This document shows positions 10,600 through 22,559 of a stretch of DNA of 64,000 nt, piece by piece. The notes beneath the pieces are model-generated. The model did no database searches. It saw only the letters and a program-made list of their open reading frames with translations, and was not told the DNA's origin. Every line of letters begins with the position of its first letter. Within the stretch, counting starts at the first letter, position 1. This DNA comes from Wyeomyia smithii (Eukaryota > Arthropoda > Insecta > Diptera > Culicidae): positions 261,684,494-261,748,493 of the forward strand of contig NC_073696.1 of assembly GCF_029784165.1 (NCBI RefSeq), written 5' to 3'. A program made the translations under genes and the position numbers.

Positions 10600-11025
10600 A
10601 AGCATAGTTTACAGTTCCAAGCGAAGTGAAAAATTTGACAAGTGAAAAAGCGTAAATTTTCGCTTGCGAAATCTGTCGTGAAAACCCGTTTGTGGAACAC
10701 GCAGGTATTTCACCAGCCTGCAGTTTAAAGTTTAAGTGAAGCGAATTTCACAAGTTTACACTCCGAGCGAAATGAAAATTGGCTGCAACAGACAGAATAT
10801 AAACGCACGCAAGTTTTCGCTTGCTGCTGCTTTTTTCACTACCGTTTGCATGCGTGAAAAAAGAGAACCCCAGTGAAAAAGATGAGATCCACATCCTTTG
10901 ATTTCGCTGGATCGAATTTGTTTACAGTTCCAAGCGAAGTGAAATTTTTGCAGGTTGCATTTTTCACGAGCGTGAAAAAATGAACATTTTGTATGAGATT
11001 TTCACTTCGCTTGGAACTCAAAATA
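10600..11025. repeat. Foldback repeats with TTCCAAGCGAAGTGAAA arms
   Basis: GTTTACAGTTCCAAGCGAAG occurs at 10608 and 10920 in direct orientation. TTTTCACTTCGCTTGGAACT closes at about 11010 in inverted orientation, so 10920-11015 can fold into a hairpin. A degraded copy of the 10608 block, including AACCCGKTTGKGGAACAC and AGGTATTTCACC, lies at 15027-15125. These are probably small non-autonomous elements. Confidence 0.65.
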
Positions 11026-12146
11026 GGGCTTAACTGTTAGTTTGTCTTTCCGTATGTTTCATGATGAAATTTCACGTGATTTTACTGAGTAAAACATTAC
11101 AACACTCCGTCAACTTAGAAGAAATGAATGCACTTCAATTTTCAAAACAAACTTTGTGACGTAATACCCCCGAGCGCTTTGATCGGATTTTATGTCGGAC
11201 ATGTTCATATAGGAAGCATGCAACATTTTCACCAATACGGCGGTAGGTATCTGCCTAACCTCTGCTTTATTAATTTGGGTTACTGCTCTGACGAATGCGT
11301 AAATAACAAAGAGTTTCTCGAAAGTGTGTGTGCAAACGATTGGAGAAGTCAGAACAGTACAATGTCGTAGACAGTAATTTTGACCTTCCGAAAAATTCTC
11401 CGTAGGACAAAATATTTTTTTAAAGTAAGAACCCAAAAATATAATTATAAAATATACATTAAAAAAAAATTTAACTGTGAAATTCGATTTTTTTTTTCTT
11501 CGAAAACTACACGCACATTGATTTCTTTATAATGACAGTTGCACAAACAAGAATGAAAAAATGTCGAAAAATCAATTTTTTTATTTTTTTTTATTGTAAA
11601 TTTTTTTGTAAGGACAAAATTACTATCTACAACTTTGCCGAAAATGTCACACCGATCAAATCAACCACTCTGGCTCTAAAAATATTTGTAATTAACAATA
11701 CCATTTTAACCTAAACCGTTATCACAAATTAGTCGTGATTCAAGAAAAAACCATTTTAAATGTTATAGATCGTTATAGTTAGTAAACTGTGTAAATGTAG
11801 TAAAAGCTGTTCCTATCATCAGATAGGAAAAAATATTAAATAAATATTTATAAGTTGTCATCAAAATGTCGCCTCAGATCCTCTAAGAAAGCAATATGGG
11901 TCATTCCATACGAAGTGACCACGAAAAAGCACAAACTTGGACACGACCATCACAGATTTTGCTCAAAGTTGGGAGAATTATTCATCTATTGTCACTTTGG
12001 AAAAATCCCAAATTTGGTGTCGATTGGAATACCCCCCGCTCTGTGGGACCCCCCTGTTTATCGCAAAGTCACGCATTTCTTGTTCAAAATCTCTTTTTTC
12101 TTTCTCTTAAAATTCATAGACGTAAGATGTCCGAAAAATACTGATA
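11026..12146. other. AT-rich repeats, no gene
   Basis: No protein family was recognised. The stretch from about 11895 (GGGTCATTCCATACGAAG) to 12146 is a dispersed repeat. Its end, TAGACGTAAGAT followed by AAAAATASTGATA, recurs at 14000. Confidence 0.45.
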
Positions 12147-13729
12147 GGGGTAAGCGGAGTAAGACCGCCCCCTTAAGCAATGCTGTTTATAAAAAAAAAA
12201 GTTGCGGCTGCAATTTCATTTTTTCTTCGCTAAGAGGTTCTTCTATTCAATACCCGCATTTAAAAAATAAGAACTGAATTTTTTTTTGTTTATTTTCCAG
12301 CTTTTTTTTCAATTTTAAAAATTCATTGAAAATGTACAGATCTTTTTCATGCGGGGTAATCCCGCCCACCAGCGGGGTAAGATCGCCCACCATTTTTTGA
12401 GAATAACAAATATTTTTAGGGCCAAGTTGGGTTGATTTTATCGGTATAGTGTCTTTGACAAAGTTGTGGATGGTATTTTTTTTCTTTTTTGATAAAATAT
12501 ACCTACACTGTGAAAAATCTGAAAAAAAAATTTTCTAAGTTTTAACTTTTTTTGTTTTTTGATTATCCAAGTTCAAATCAATGTTTAGGTAACTCTTTGT
12601 TGTTTTCAAAATACATAGATTTTTCAGAATTAGGGTCTTTCAAGATATTCAATTTATAATAAACCTGTCTTTAAGCTTAAAATACAAACTCATTATACCT
12701 GTCTGTATGATTTTTTTGAAGACTTATTATGTATAGAGTAATAATAATAATTATAGATTTTTTGTTCATATTTTCAATTTTTTAAGGTTTTTTTGACGAA
12801 CAAAATTACCAACGACGCCCAAGAAAAAATCTTTACAAAATTTGAGCTATAAATATTTCTATTACTCCATGATCAAATAACCATCAAATTTTAGCTTACC
12901 TTTTGTAGATTCTGCAGGCAGAAACATCATTTTTTTAAATAAATTTAAAAAAAAAATTAATTCTATTTTTATATCTTTTCTTTAATTTTTTTACAGTGTA
13001 TTCTTTTTTCGGAAGTAAAAAACTGCTATTTTCAACTCTGCCGGAGAAGTCATTCCGATCAAACAAACCGTCCTGGCTCTAAAATTTTTTTTGTTCATTA
13101 ATACCATTTTTACACAAGTTTACTTTTTTCGAAAATTAGTCGCGTTAAAAAAAAAATTTCTAGAAAAGCTTCTACCAAATCGAAAATGGTCGATTAACAT
13201 TGATGTCTTATGTGGCTTGAAATTACTTTACTGATCCTGTAAATATTCCCTTTGTAGTGTTGAGGCATTTGGGTCTTGAAGTAAAACAACAAGCACGTGT
13301 ATACGTGGCGGTTTTACCCCATGTATAGTGGGCGACTTTACCCCCAGTGGAACATTTTCATATTCCATCGAAAAAGTAGTCAAAATTACAAGATTACTCA
13401 CGGCCTTCGATATTTCCGAAAGAAGACAGATTCAGGCAAGCGGTTAAACGTATATTCACGAATAAAACAATAGATTTTTAGACAGAAAAACCTTGAGTCC
13501 CGTTGCCGCAAAACGATAGCGCGTTGACTGGTTGCCAGCGGAAAGGTTGTTTTTAATTATTTCTGTGAATGTTCGCGCACTATCAAAAAAGAAAGGGGTG
13601 CAAAATGTTATGTAATTATACTGTAATAGACATGTTAAAGAATTTTTCAATTATTATATAACTTGGTAGTAAAATACGGTGGGCGGTGGGCGGTCTTACC
13701 CCGCTGGGCGGTCTTACCCTGTTTACCCC
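12147..13729. mobile_element. 1.6 kb non-autonomous transposon with GGGGTAAG ends, TA target site
   Basis: The left end GGGGTAAGCGGAGTAAGACC at 12147 pairs with the right end, whose inverse reads GGGGTAAACAGGGTAAGACC at 13729 upward. TA flanks both ends (12145-12146 and 13730-13731). The motif GGGGTAAGAYCGCCCACC is repeated inside near both ends (about 12354-12390, 13310-13345, 13675-13715). The sequence that would be restored on removing the element (GTGATA followed by a TGAATTTTGAAGAAAA-like run) is present uninterrupted at 14015-14050, a paralogous empty site. No transposase coding was found. Confidence 0.82.
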
Positions 13730-13731
13730 TA

Positions 13732-14700
13732 CATGATTTTTGAAGAAAATAAAGCAGGGAATCCAGAAAAAATATAAGTTTTGACCGGAAGTGTTGCCAA
13801 ATAAATTATTTTTGTATTTGAAAACTAAATTTACATTTTTCGGCAAATGCAGCCATTTTTATTTTAAATTTAATAATTTCATCGTGTTCCTTGGAAAATT
13901 TCACATAGAAACAACTATCATCCCGAGGAAGTATAAGCCAATCTCGAGATATAACATTTTAACGAAAAAAGTTATAAACTTCGTTTTTTTACAATTTATA
14001 GACGTAAGATACTCCAAAAATAGTGATAGATGAATTTTGAAGAAAACAAACCAAGGAATCCAAAAAAAAATATTAGTTTTGACCGGAAGTGTTGCCAGAT
14101 GGATGCTCTGAACTGGGCGCCTTCGCATTATTGTGGAAAATATCAACAGGGTCTACTTATAAAAAAGTTGGTCACTCAGTTATTTTTTCCTTGGTGCATA
14201 TTGAAATTCCGAGTTCGTGCTGAGACATGGAGATGAAATCGAATTTACAACCGTCTATGTCAAAGCACACCAACATTTTGAAGAAGATGTAATGAATGAA
14301 CAAGAAAATTTAAAGTCTTAATTGAATATTCATCCTAAAAGGACAATTTGTTTTTCAATCCAATTTAGGATATGATGCTGATCCCATCTCTGTGCTATTC
14401 CCGACATTGAAAGCTGTTTTCGCACTAAAAATTTGACGGCAAACAGATTTTGATTGCCAACACCCCTGTTTGTGTGTTGCCAAATTTTTCACTGGAGGAA
14501 TTGCCGCTACCGCATAAAAGCAGCGTTTTTTACTAGAAGATGTAATACCGCTACATTGACCGCTGACGCTACTACTACTACAGCTACTGGTACCTAGTTA
14601 GCACCGTCCTTCACTAGTTAACTGAATGCTTTTTTAAAGACTTTTCAATAAACTTTGTTTTATTTCTTGTTATTTTAACACTTTTCAATAAAAATTTTCA
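13732..14700. other. Dispersed repeat copies, no gene
   Basis: 13731-13810 and 14032-14105 are two copies of the same repeat (shared word TTTTGACCGGAAGTGTTGCC). The rest is AT-rich with no recognisable ORF. Confidence 0.45.
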
Positions 14701-15249
14701 ATAGTAGGGTAGCGAACAGCTTCGGCTGGTTTTCTGCAGCAATCTTAACCACTGCCGAAGCCGTACGGTACCTACAATAGTTCAAATAAACAAATTATAA
14801 TTGTTTGCATTTGGGCTGATGCATGGATAATTTTCAATTGATTGTTAAAAAACGACGGAAATGCGTTGGAAACGGCTTATAAGCATTAAAAAAACACAAG
14901 TTTTGTCTCCTTTTCCGTTTTTACATTTTCATTTTCACCTCAATGTAGCTTATCTTCCTGAAAAACGTAGTTCTACGTTAAAAAACAAGTTTTTGTTATT
15001 CTCAACTTCAGTGATGTGTCAAGATAGTTTACAGTTCCAAATTTCCGCCAGCGAAATTTGTAAGAAAACCCGGTTGGAGAACACACAGGTATTTCACCAA
15101 TCTGCAGTTTACAGCTCATGCGAAGCGAATACAACTACCACCTAACAGAAGGGGGAAGCGGAGGTGATAGATGCTACCGAAAGATCACTTAAATCGATCC
15201 AGTTAGTGCCGCGGCTAACAAAATCACGTACCACATAACCATTACCAAC

Positions 15250-15490
15250 AGTATCTCACAGCTGTTTAAATTGAACAGATTTTGTTGGCACAGCCGGCAC
15301 GTTATCTAGGTTTTCGGCAAAATAGGCACGAATTCTTCTATAGCCGATGTGACGAAAAGCGTCGCAGAAACCGCGGGGCACTGGTTTCAAATCATTAATA
15401 GGCAAATGTAACTCGCCACACAGCTTCTTATCCATCAATTCTAGCAGCAATAACAACAACGAGTTTACATTTCTAGCGATGGAACTCTAA
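15250..15490 (-). other. Short unidentified ORF near the right end of the putative large element
   Basis: The minus strand is open from about 15487 down to the stop at 15256-15258, with LLLLLLELMDKKLCGELHLP and PRGFCDAFRHIGYRRIRAYF as its distinctive parts. It could be an N-terminal exon remnant of a transposon protein, since it lies inside the block bounded by the CACGGGTA ends. No family was recognised and it may be chance. Confidence 0.25.
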
Positions 15491-15837
15491 ACTGGGCTTG
15501 ATGGAAAATACAAACTTCACGGCTAGCTATTTGTATACGAGCACTAAGTAAATAACCATATTATATTATAGACCTGGTATCAGAAGTTGTTTACTTCTTT
15601 TCGATCTCCAATCCGATTTTTTTTCGATCGTATATTCTCTGCCACAGTTGTTTTAATCGCACTTTATATTACTGTGTTGAGTTAATTTACGCGACCGGAC
15701 ACTTGTCATATGTTTTATAAACACTTTCACTCGCGAAAACCTTGTTTTGCACATGAAATACGCTAGTTCACCTACGGTATTAATCACGGTTTCTAAACTT
15801 GCAATCAATGAATATACCAGCACGCAGTTTGACAGAT

Positions 15838-16135
15838 ATGTGTTACATTTATAGCAGTCATGAGTCGTATTTATAAAAACGCTCTGAGTAGCTCATGATA
15901 TTCACAATTCAACTAATGGTATCATGAGTCATGACTCATGATTCTATGAGTCCATGCGGCAGCGATGTGTTACGCTTTTAATAGCCATGAGTCACATTCA
16001 TGAAAACGCTCTTCATAGTATTCGGAGTTGAGACCATGATATCATGAGTAATAGGTCATGATTTTGTCGGAAAACACCATTCATGATTTCATGACCTAAA
16101 AGGTCATGAAAACGGGAAAAGATTTTTACCCGTGC
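15838..16135. repeat. ATGAGTCATG-rich repeats with inverted CACGGGTA end
   Basis: A unit of about 127 bases starting with ATGTGTTAC occurs at 15838 and 15965 and contains CATGAGTC, AAAACGCTCT and ATCATGAGT words. The block closes with GGGAAAAGATTTTTACCCGTGC, which is the inverse of the CACACGGGTAGAGTAAAG start at 7555 with a few changes. It is the partner of the block at 7553-8060. Confidence 0.6.
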
Positions 16136-18240
16136 ATAATGCCTCATCTAGAGCGCTGTATTGCGCATCACATGCGCTAAACAGCGCACTAGATGCGACA
16201 TTATGCACATCGTGCATAAGCTGAAAAAAATCGAATAAACGAATATTCCAGGTGTTCGTAGCACCTAATAATTTGAGAAAGATTTCTCCAAGGTTTCCAT
16301 TTGTGTCGACTTTCTTTTATCTTGTATGTAAACATCGTTTACTTTATTCTCAAGTATCTGGAAATAATCACATATGCCGACGATTCGACTACTTTTCTCT
16401 ACCTCTTATCATTATCGTACTTCCAGGAGTACGTGCTAGAAAAATTTTTCCTAAAGAGTGCCCATTTCTATTTGTCTGGAAAAAATTAGGCTACTAAATT
16501 ATCTATCTAAGAGCCTTATTTTGAAACAAAAAATAGACGACCGAGTTTTTGGGTTTAAAATAAGTTTATTCGAGTATAGGATTTCGAATTTATTTTTTTC
16601 ATTTTTTTTTAATTTCAGACAATTTTTAAAAATTATTTCTTGACAACTTTTCCCTTTTCAAATTTTTTTTGTAAGATGTGGACCACTGCGACCATTACTT
16701 TGATCTTTTGTGGTATTTTTTCAAATGTTAGTACAGATAAAATTTCAAAAAAAAATGTAAAGGTTACTTAGGGTAGTAAGACCTGCACAAGCACAAAGTT
16801 TCATCGTCGAGCTGGTCCGAAATTAATCAAATGTAGGAAAATGCGAATATTAGAAAGCTATTTCGGACTTCTAACGGTTTTTAAAGTGGCCACTACAACA
16901 CTCAAAAATCGAGGTAAATAAAATGATCCATTAGGCGCTTCTACAGAAATTTCCAAGTTCCGGACAACTATTAAAATCCATATTGCCCATGTGAAATCAA
17001 TACTGGTATATTACAGTATTCTACGATCTTTAATCTCGTGAAGAAAGGATAAAGTCGCTATCTATTTCTATGATGAGCTCGCTGCATTAGGATCCAAAAA
17101 TAATAATTTGCAAAATATATCGTAATGAAGCAAGATGACTCAGCAAAATTACCGAAACAGACTTTTAGGCATTAAAGTCTTCAAACCCGTAGTTTATTTG
17201 CTCTCAATCATCTTCACATAGAATACGCAAGAATTAGACAAACAAATAAGAATGATCAATACTGCGGTAAAATCTGGGCATAAATTGTAACAATATTTTA
17301 GGACTCTAAGGACACAAACTAATTATTCTCTATATTCATGCATAATTATTGAAAAAACAAATGTGAATGTACTAGTCTATAAATGGTCGCTGGAATAAAT
17401 AAATTTATATTCAATACATTATGTCAAACGCTTGTATGCCTAACAGAAAGTCACCATTAATTAACATGAGCTGACGAAGAAGGTGTCTAATCAAAACATG
17501 AAAGCCGCCATTTTCCGGATTATCAATATGCTTGCTGTTGCAGTACGACTAGTAGCGAAAACTGCTCCGGATGCTTTTCAGCGAATTCGTGACTGTGAGT
17601 TCCATGTTGGTATCGAAACGTGCCCAATTGTGTTTTGTTCCTTGGACTATCAACGACTTAAATCGGTATAATCCGGATTTAGCCAATAGCTATTTCCTGA
17701 ATGTCTCCGGCGTACGTCTTATAGCTACCTTGGAACTGATTGGTTGATCTTTACATAATAAGACGAAAATCTGAGGACCCGAAGAAGAAGATCTTAAAGT
17801 GACCCTTTTTCTACAAATAGTTTTCCGGAGGAAAGGGTGTTTTGTTCCGGAACTCGTACCGTCAGCCAGTTTCAGACTTACAGATTTTCATAACAAATGT
17901 GATGAACATGTTGTTATTGCAACTACAAAAATTGAAATAGGCTATTCTGGACGATTCAATTTCGACGCTTCTTGAAATACCTGTTGCAATCGCAGATTGC
18001 CCTAATATTTTTACAAGAGGCACCGAAATTCACAGGAATGGTTAAAAAGCTATAATTTTTCAAGTTTTCCAGTTTGATCTCTAGGACAAAACCTGTGTTT
18101 ACCAATGTTATTCTCCATTTTATAAAAGTTGCAATTTTGTGATCCACCTAAAAGTGAGAAATGAATTTTACTTTCCCCATTTGGATATAAAAATCCACAC
18201 TTTTGTGAAGTTTTCTATAGAGTGAAAATCTATCCGCGAT
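16136..18240. other. Intergenic AT-rich sequence, no gene
   Basis: No ORF here looks like a protein. 18025-18120 resembles 2215-2320. Otherwise no structure was seen. Confidence 0.45.
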
Positions 18241-18252
18241 AGTCGTGTACAC

Positions 18253-18571
18253 CAGCGGTTCTCAACCTGGGGTACGCGTACCCCTGGGGGTACTCGAAAG
18301 TCTTCAGGGGGTACGCGAAGGAAAAATCAGTAATGGCGGATAAAGCAATTTCTCTCTATAATATTTCATTTGTTGGTCAATCTAGCCCCTAAAACATGAC
18401 TGTAGCAATCAAACAGGCTACAGTTTAATTTGGAACCTTAACTAGACTACCACAACATGATCTACCATTACTCTCTTTCACTCGGCTAGGACATTCCAAG
18501 GCCAGGGGGTACAATCGATATGTGAAATATCGCCAAGGGGTACGCGGACAAAAAAAGGTTGAGAACCGCTG
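18253..18571. mobile_element. hAT-type MITE with perfect 8-base target duplication
   Basis: The ends are CAGCGGTTCTCAACCTGGGG and the inverse of GGTTGAGAACCGCTG. The flanks are gtgtacac at 18245-18252 and again at 18572-18579. CAG..CTG ends and an 8-base duplication are the hAT signature, and the GGTTCTCAACC end is a common hAT terminus. It is 319 bases long and has no coding capacity. GGGGGTACGCG words repeat inside both ends. Confidence 0.93.
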
Positions 18572-19184
18572 GTGTACACCATAACGATTGTCTGCGAAGT
18601 ACATATGTGTCGAATAAACAGAAGGTCAAATTCCAGAATAAAATGTAGTACATAGGCTTTGCTTTTTGCTATTTCTTTAGTTTTTGAAGATTTCAATTGT
18701 AATAATGCCCCAATTTACTAACAGATATTTACAAAACCTGCAAATATCTGCAATTTAAGAATATTCGGCACAAAATAAATATAGAACGCTAATTGATTCC
18801 TAGCAGAGATCAATAACATTATAATATTGGTTTATGCAAAAATTTGCTGTAAATTATTCGCAAATTATATATTTGGTAATATATACTTTACACAAAAAAT
18901 TCTATCAAATAGTTCTATTGGCATTGGTGTTACTTTTTTTTCTGGAATTCATGGTGAATTTTATGCTGATAAAAATAATCAATAGCGGCTTTCAAGTATA
19001 ATTTTGTTCAAGCTAAGCAATGGCTTCATAAGTGTTACCGAGCACCTGCTCCAACTAATCTAACCGCAATGTACTTGTTCGCATAATTTTGTCGTAACCT
19101 CTACAACCGACGCTCAAGAAGGAAGTAAAAAATAAACGATCCAAAATGAATTTTAGCAAGGCATTTAAAAAAAAAACGCGTCGG

Positions 19185-19495
19185 TCATATACATGAAACA
19201 TGGATCAACCACTACACTCAGGTATAAATTCGACGACTATCTTGACCTTAGTAAAACAATATAAAAACAATATATATTATTGCAAAATATTGAACCGATT
19301 AGAGGTGCAAATCAGGATGAAACGGCCGTATATGCGAAAAAAGTGCTCTTTCACTAAGACAACACTCCCACTCAATTTGCTTACGACATGATTGATAATT
19401 TGAAAGATTTGTGCTACGAGCTGGTTCCTCACCTTCCGTGTTCGTCAGATTTAGCCCCGAGTAATTACTTTTTGTGTTTCGGTTTAAAAATGTGA
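19185..19495 (+). pseudogene. Mariner transposase fossil
   Basis: Reading across frames gives ETWINHYT at about 19190-19215 (the DETWIHHY block, with the first catalytic Asp region), MKRPYMRKK at 19318-19345, and VPHLPCSSDLAPSNYFL at about 19420-19475, the PHPPYSPDLAPSDYFLF block with the last catalytic Asp. Stops and frame changes separate these. The order and spacing match the catalytic domain of a mariner transposase. No terminal repeats were found, so only the coding core survives. Confidence 0.75.
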
Positions 19496-20299
19496 AGGTT
19501 AATCAAAATGATATATTTTTGCAAGTATCTACCAACCTAATAAAATTTCAGGTACAGAAAAAAAAAATACAAAATTGTGAAATAACCTGTATTTAAAATT
19601 GCATTTTTCTTTTCAACAATGACTGAAGTCGTCTTATACTATCGGTTGCGACAACGGTCTAGACACACAGCAAAGATGTAAGTGATCGATTTTTTATCGA
19701 AGTGAACTTTTTAATCGGAAAAAAGGTAGAAAAGGACATTCACTTTTGAAAGTGGGCTTATATCCATAAATGTTCTAAAATTTCGAGTGGGGAAACGGGG
19801 AAAAACTCTATGGAATGTGATTCTTGCGCTGTTAAGAAAGTGTTTTACTTTCATAAAAAGTGAAGCCATAATAGAATAATTGCACCACGGTGCTCCCACA
19901 GACCGTTATTATAAAAAAATGCACCAAAGACTCTGAATACACCATTCGATTCGTGATGACATTTTGAATCTCTGGTCAAAATTTCAAAATCATCCTACGG
20001 TACATTTTTGAGTAATGTCCTTTTGAAGGTCGTAATGTACAAAAAAGTGATATAAAATTGACATAATACTTATTGTAAAGCACATTTTTCAACCATCATT
20101 TCAAGAAATAACTTCCAAATTATTTTAGAATTGACTCCACACCCTCTAGGGGGTAACACCCATGAGGAAATTTTTATACGTGTCATCCTCAAAAAGGTGA
20201 CATTAATTATCAATTAGATGGTGGTCGCGATGAAACTCTCGAAAATATATAAATTTTCTCCTAAGAGTATAATCTAAGCCAATTTCACAATTTTTGATA

Positions 20300-20397
20300 A
20301 CAAAAGGATTTCACTGCAACCTGGTGGGGGTGACACCCAGGGGGAAAGGGTTGACACCCAAAATAACCGGGTGTCACCCGGTCACGCTACGCCACTG
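20300..20397. mobile_element. Right end of a transposon with GTAGCGTGACC terminus
   Basis: The inverse of the end reads CCAGTGGCGTAGCGTGACCG, followed by GGGTGACACCCGG. CAGTGGCGTAGC is a frequent terminus of hAT-type elements. The other end was not located with certainty. The similar GGGGGTAACACCC at 20151 may belong to it. Confidence 0.5.
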
Positions 20398-21099
20398 GTT
20401 TGAATGTATTTCGTCAATTCATGCAATTGCAGACTACGAACAAATCCCAAGGTCAATCTTTAGATCATTTGAAAATGTTGAAAATTATTCAAATTAAAAA
20501 ATGGGCGAGACGAAGTTTGCCGAGTCAGCTAGAACGTAATATAGAATGCATAAATATCGAATTTAAAGAGAATGTACTATTATTTAGTTTTATTATGTAT
20601 GTAGTGGATGCTTGAAGATTTTGCAATTAGGAACATCTGGCATTTGATTGACTATTCATACTGAAATCATGCATTTCCTATTTGCGAAAAAAATTCTACT
20701 TATTGTCTTAAATAATGTACCAGACATGTCAACTTAATTGAGGACATATGTTTATAGCAAAGCACCTCAAACGTCCTTTGGAAAGACTTTGATGAGCTTT
20801 TTGGTCATGTTCATATATAAAGAGCTTTACAGTCCACAGGCAAACCCAAGCTTTTGAAGTAGAATACTTCTCTCAGGAAGTTCGGCTACATAGGGATGTG
20901 AAATGAAAATCCAAAACCGAAAAAAGGGAAAGATATGTCCAATTTCAAATGCTAATAAATCGGTTAGTATTCGATGGATTTCCTTCGTTCTTGCAGCAAT
21001 GGATTGGAAAATCTTCTAAGATTCTTCCCAAAAGAAGATAATTGTAATTTTATTATTCACACTATTGTACTATTGAAAATTGTCAAGCCTTGTCAAAAC

Positions 21100-21260
21100 G
21101 AAAAATTCGACCTCTGATTGGTCGTTATATGATTGCTTCCCAAGCACGGTCGACAGAATCATATACCTTGCAATTTAAAACATGCTATTTGGCCTATATA
21201 AGAGCCTGTTTCAGCCGGAGCCGCTCATAATAGTTCTAGACAGCGACAACAGCAGTCGTC
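21100..21260 (+). promoter_or_regulatory. Orphan RNA polymerase II core promoter-like block
   Basis: An inverted CCAAT box (GATTGG) lies at about 21115 and a strong TATA element in GCCTATATAAGAGCC at 21191. A GC-richer, CAG-rich stretch (21240-21445) follows with no start codon leading to a sustained ORF. The 5' part (TATTGAAAATTGTCAAGCCT, 21070) is echoed by TATTGAAAATGGTCAATCCT near 21921. It could drive a non-coding RNA or be part of a retroelement terminal repeat. Confidence 0.35.
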
Positions 21261-22143
21261 CTCCCTCAGCAGCAGCACTAGCAGTGCAGTGGATACCAGC
21301 GATGGCGGAAAGCGGCAGCGGATTCCAGCAACGATAGCAGCTGGGCCAGCTGATGCAGGGACAGTGGATACCAATGGCAGCGTATAGCGGCCACAACTGT
21401 GGCATGGCTATGTATAACAAACTAGTTGCAGCGGATCTGAGCATCGATAGCGGCTGATGCAGTGAGGTACTTTAGTGAAACGCAGCCCCTTTGCGATAGT
21501 GGGCACTAGTAAATGCATTCAATGAAAAGTTGACTCATTTTGACAACACGTGAGCCGTCTAGTTTTGAGTGTTAAATCAGCTTTTCATTGTTTATGTTAT
21601 CGCAAGGAATATTTTATTCACACTGTAGTGATAACGCAAAGATGTGATCGGCATTTTATCCGATACAAAAAAAACAACAAATTGCCCTTTTTAGGATGAA
21701 ATAAAAACTTGATTGAAGAGTTAATATTTTCTAATGAGATAATTCACATTTTTAGATTTGTAAAAGTTATAAATTTTACTTTATCTCCGTTTTTCAGAAC
21801 GTACTGAATTATCTTTTCGTTCAGTCATACACACGACAGCCAAAACTTCCATTATCTGCATAAAAATCAATTTTTCGCATTATCAAAATTTAAAAACAAG
21901 CCCCAAGTAACTTACTATATTATTGAAAATGGTCAATCCTTGTTGAAGCGCGAAATTCGATAGTCAACGTTAATTTACTAGAAAAAATGAATGACACGCA
22001 AGCAGCCGGGTTATCTTTCTTGTAAAAGTATACTACTTCAACCTTGCGGTCGTGGCTTTGCACACAACCCTCCTGTTATTTTTTCAGTTTTTTCTCCCAA
22101 CCGTTTGTTCTAAATCGTGAAAATATATAAATATTAAAAATCT

Positions 22144-22208
22144 TAAGTTTAGTAGAGCGGGCAATGCATCCGCGCAAACTGCATACATTGCCCGCTTTAC
22201 TAAACTTA
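22144..22208. repeat. Perfect-stem hairpin, 23-base arms
   Basis: TAAGTTTAGTAGAGCGGGCA at 22144 onward pairs with the arm ending at 22208 over 23 positions. The only difference is a G opposite a T, which still pairs as G-U in the plus-strand RNA. The 19-base loop contains CCGCGC. It is either a tiny palindromic element or a hairpin RNA precursor. Confidence 0.6.
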
Positions 22209-22559
22209 GAATGTAAGTCATATGACAAAAAATGGAATTAGTTCGTAAAGTAAATTAAAAAACTTAATAACAGTTTATTTACTATAACAAACCAAAAAGC
22301 AACTTATCAACCCGATATGCCTTTTGTTTCAATTTCAGAGGTTGACTTCGATGTACTCAATATCCAGATTCTCTATGTCAGTCCACGCGCGTGGCTCAAA
22401 TATGTGTAGTCAACTCATTTTTTTTAACTCTACTACTCAATATTTTTAGCTATATCCAAACAAAAATCCGTCATCATCAACGAACATAATAACTTAGTGT
22501 ACCAGATATGGTAAATTAAAAAAATACTTAGGTAAATTACAATCTTTTTCATTAATTTA

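Noticed and set aside
11855..12277. 140-codon ORF in the GGGTCATTCC repeat
   Set aside because: It spans the edge of a transposon insertion at 12147, so it cannot be an ancestral reading frame.
14966..14985. ACGTAG/CTACGT palindrome as a regulatory site
   Set aside because: It is short, and similar GACGTAGTCCCACGTC words are common in repeats, with no gene nearby.
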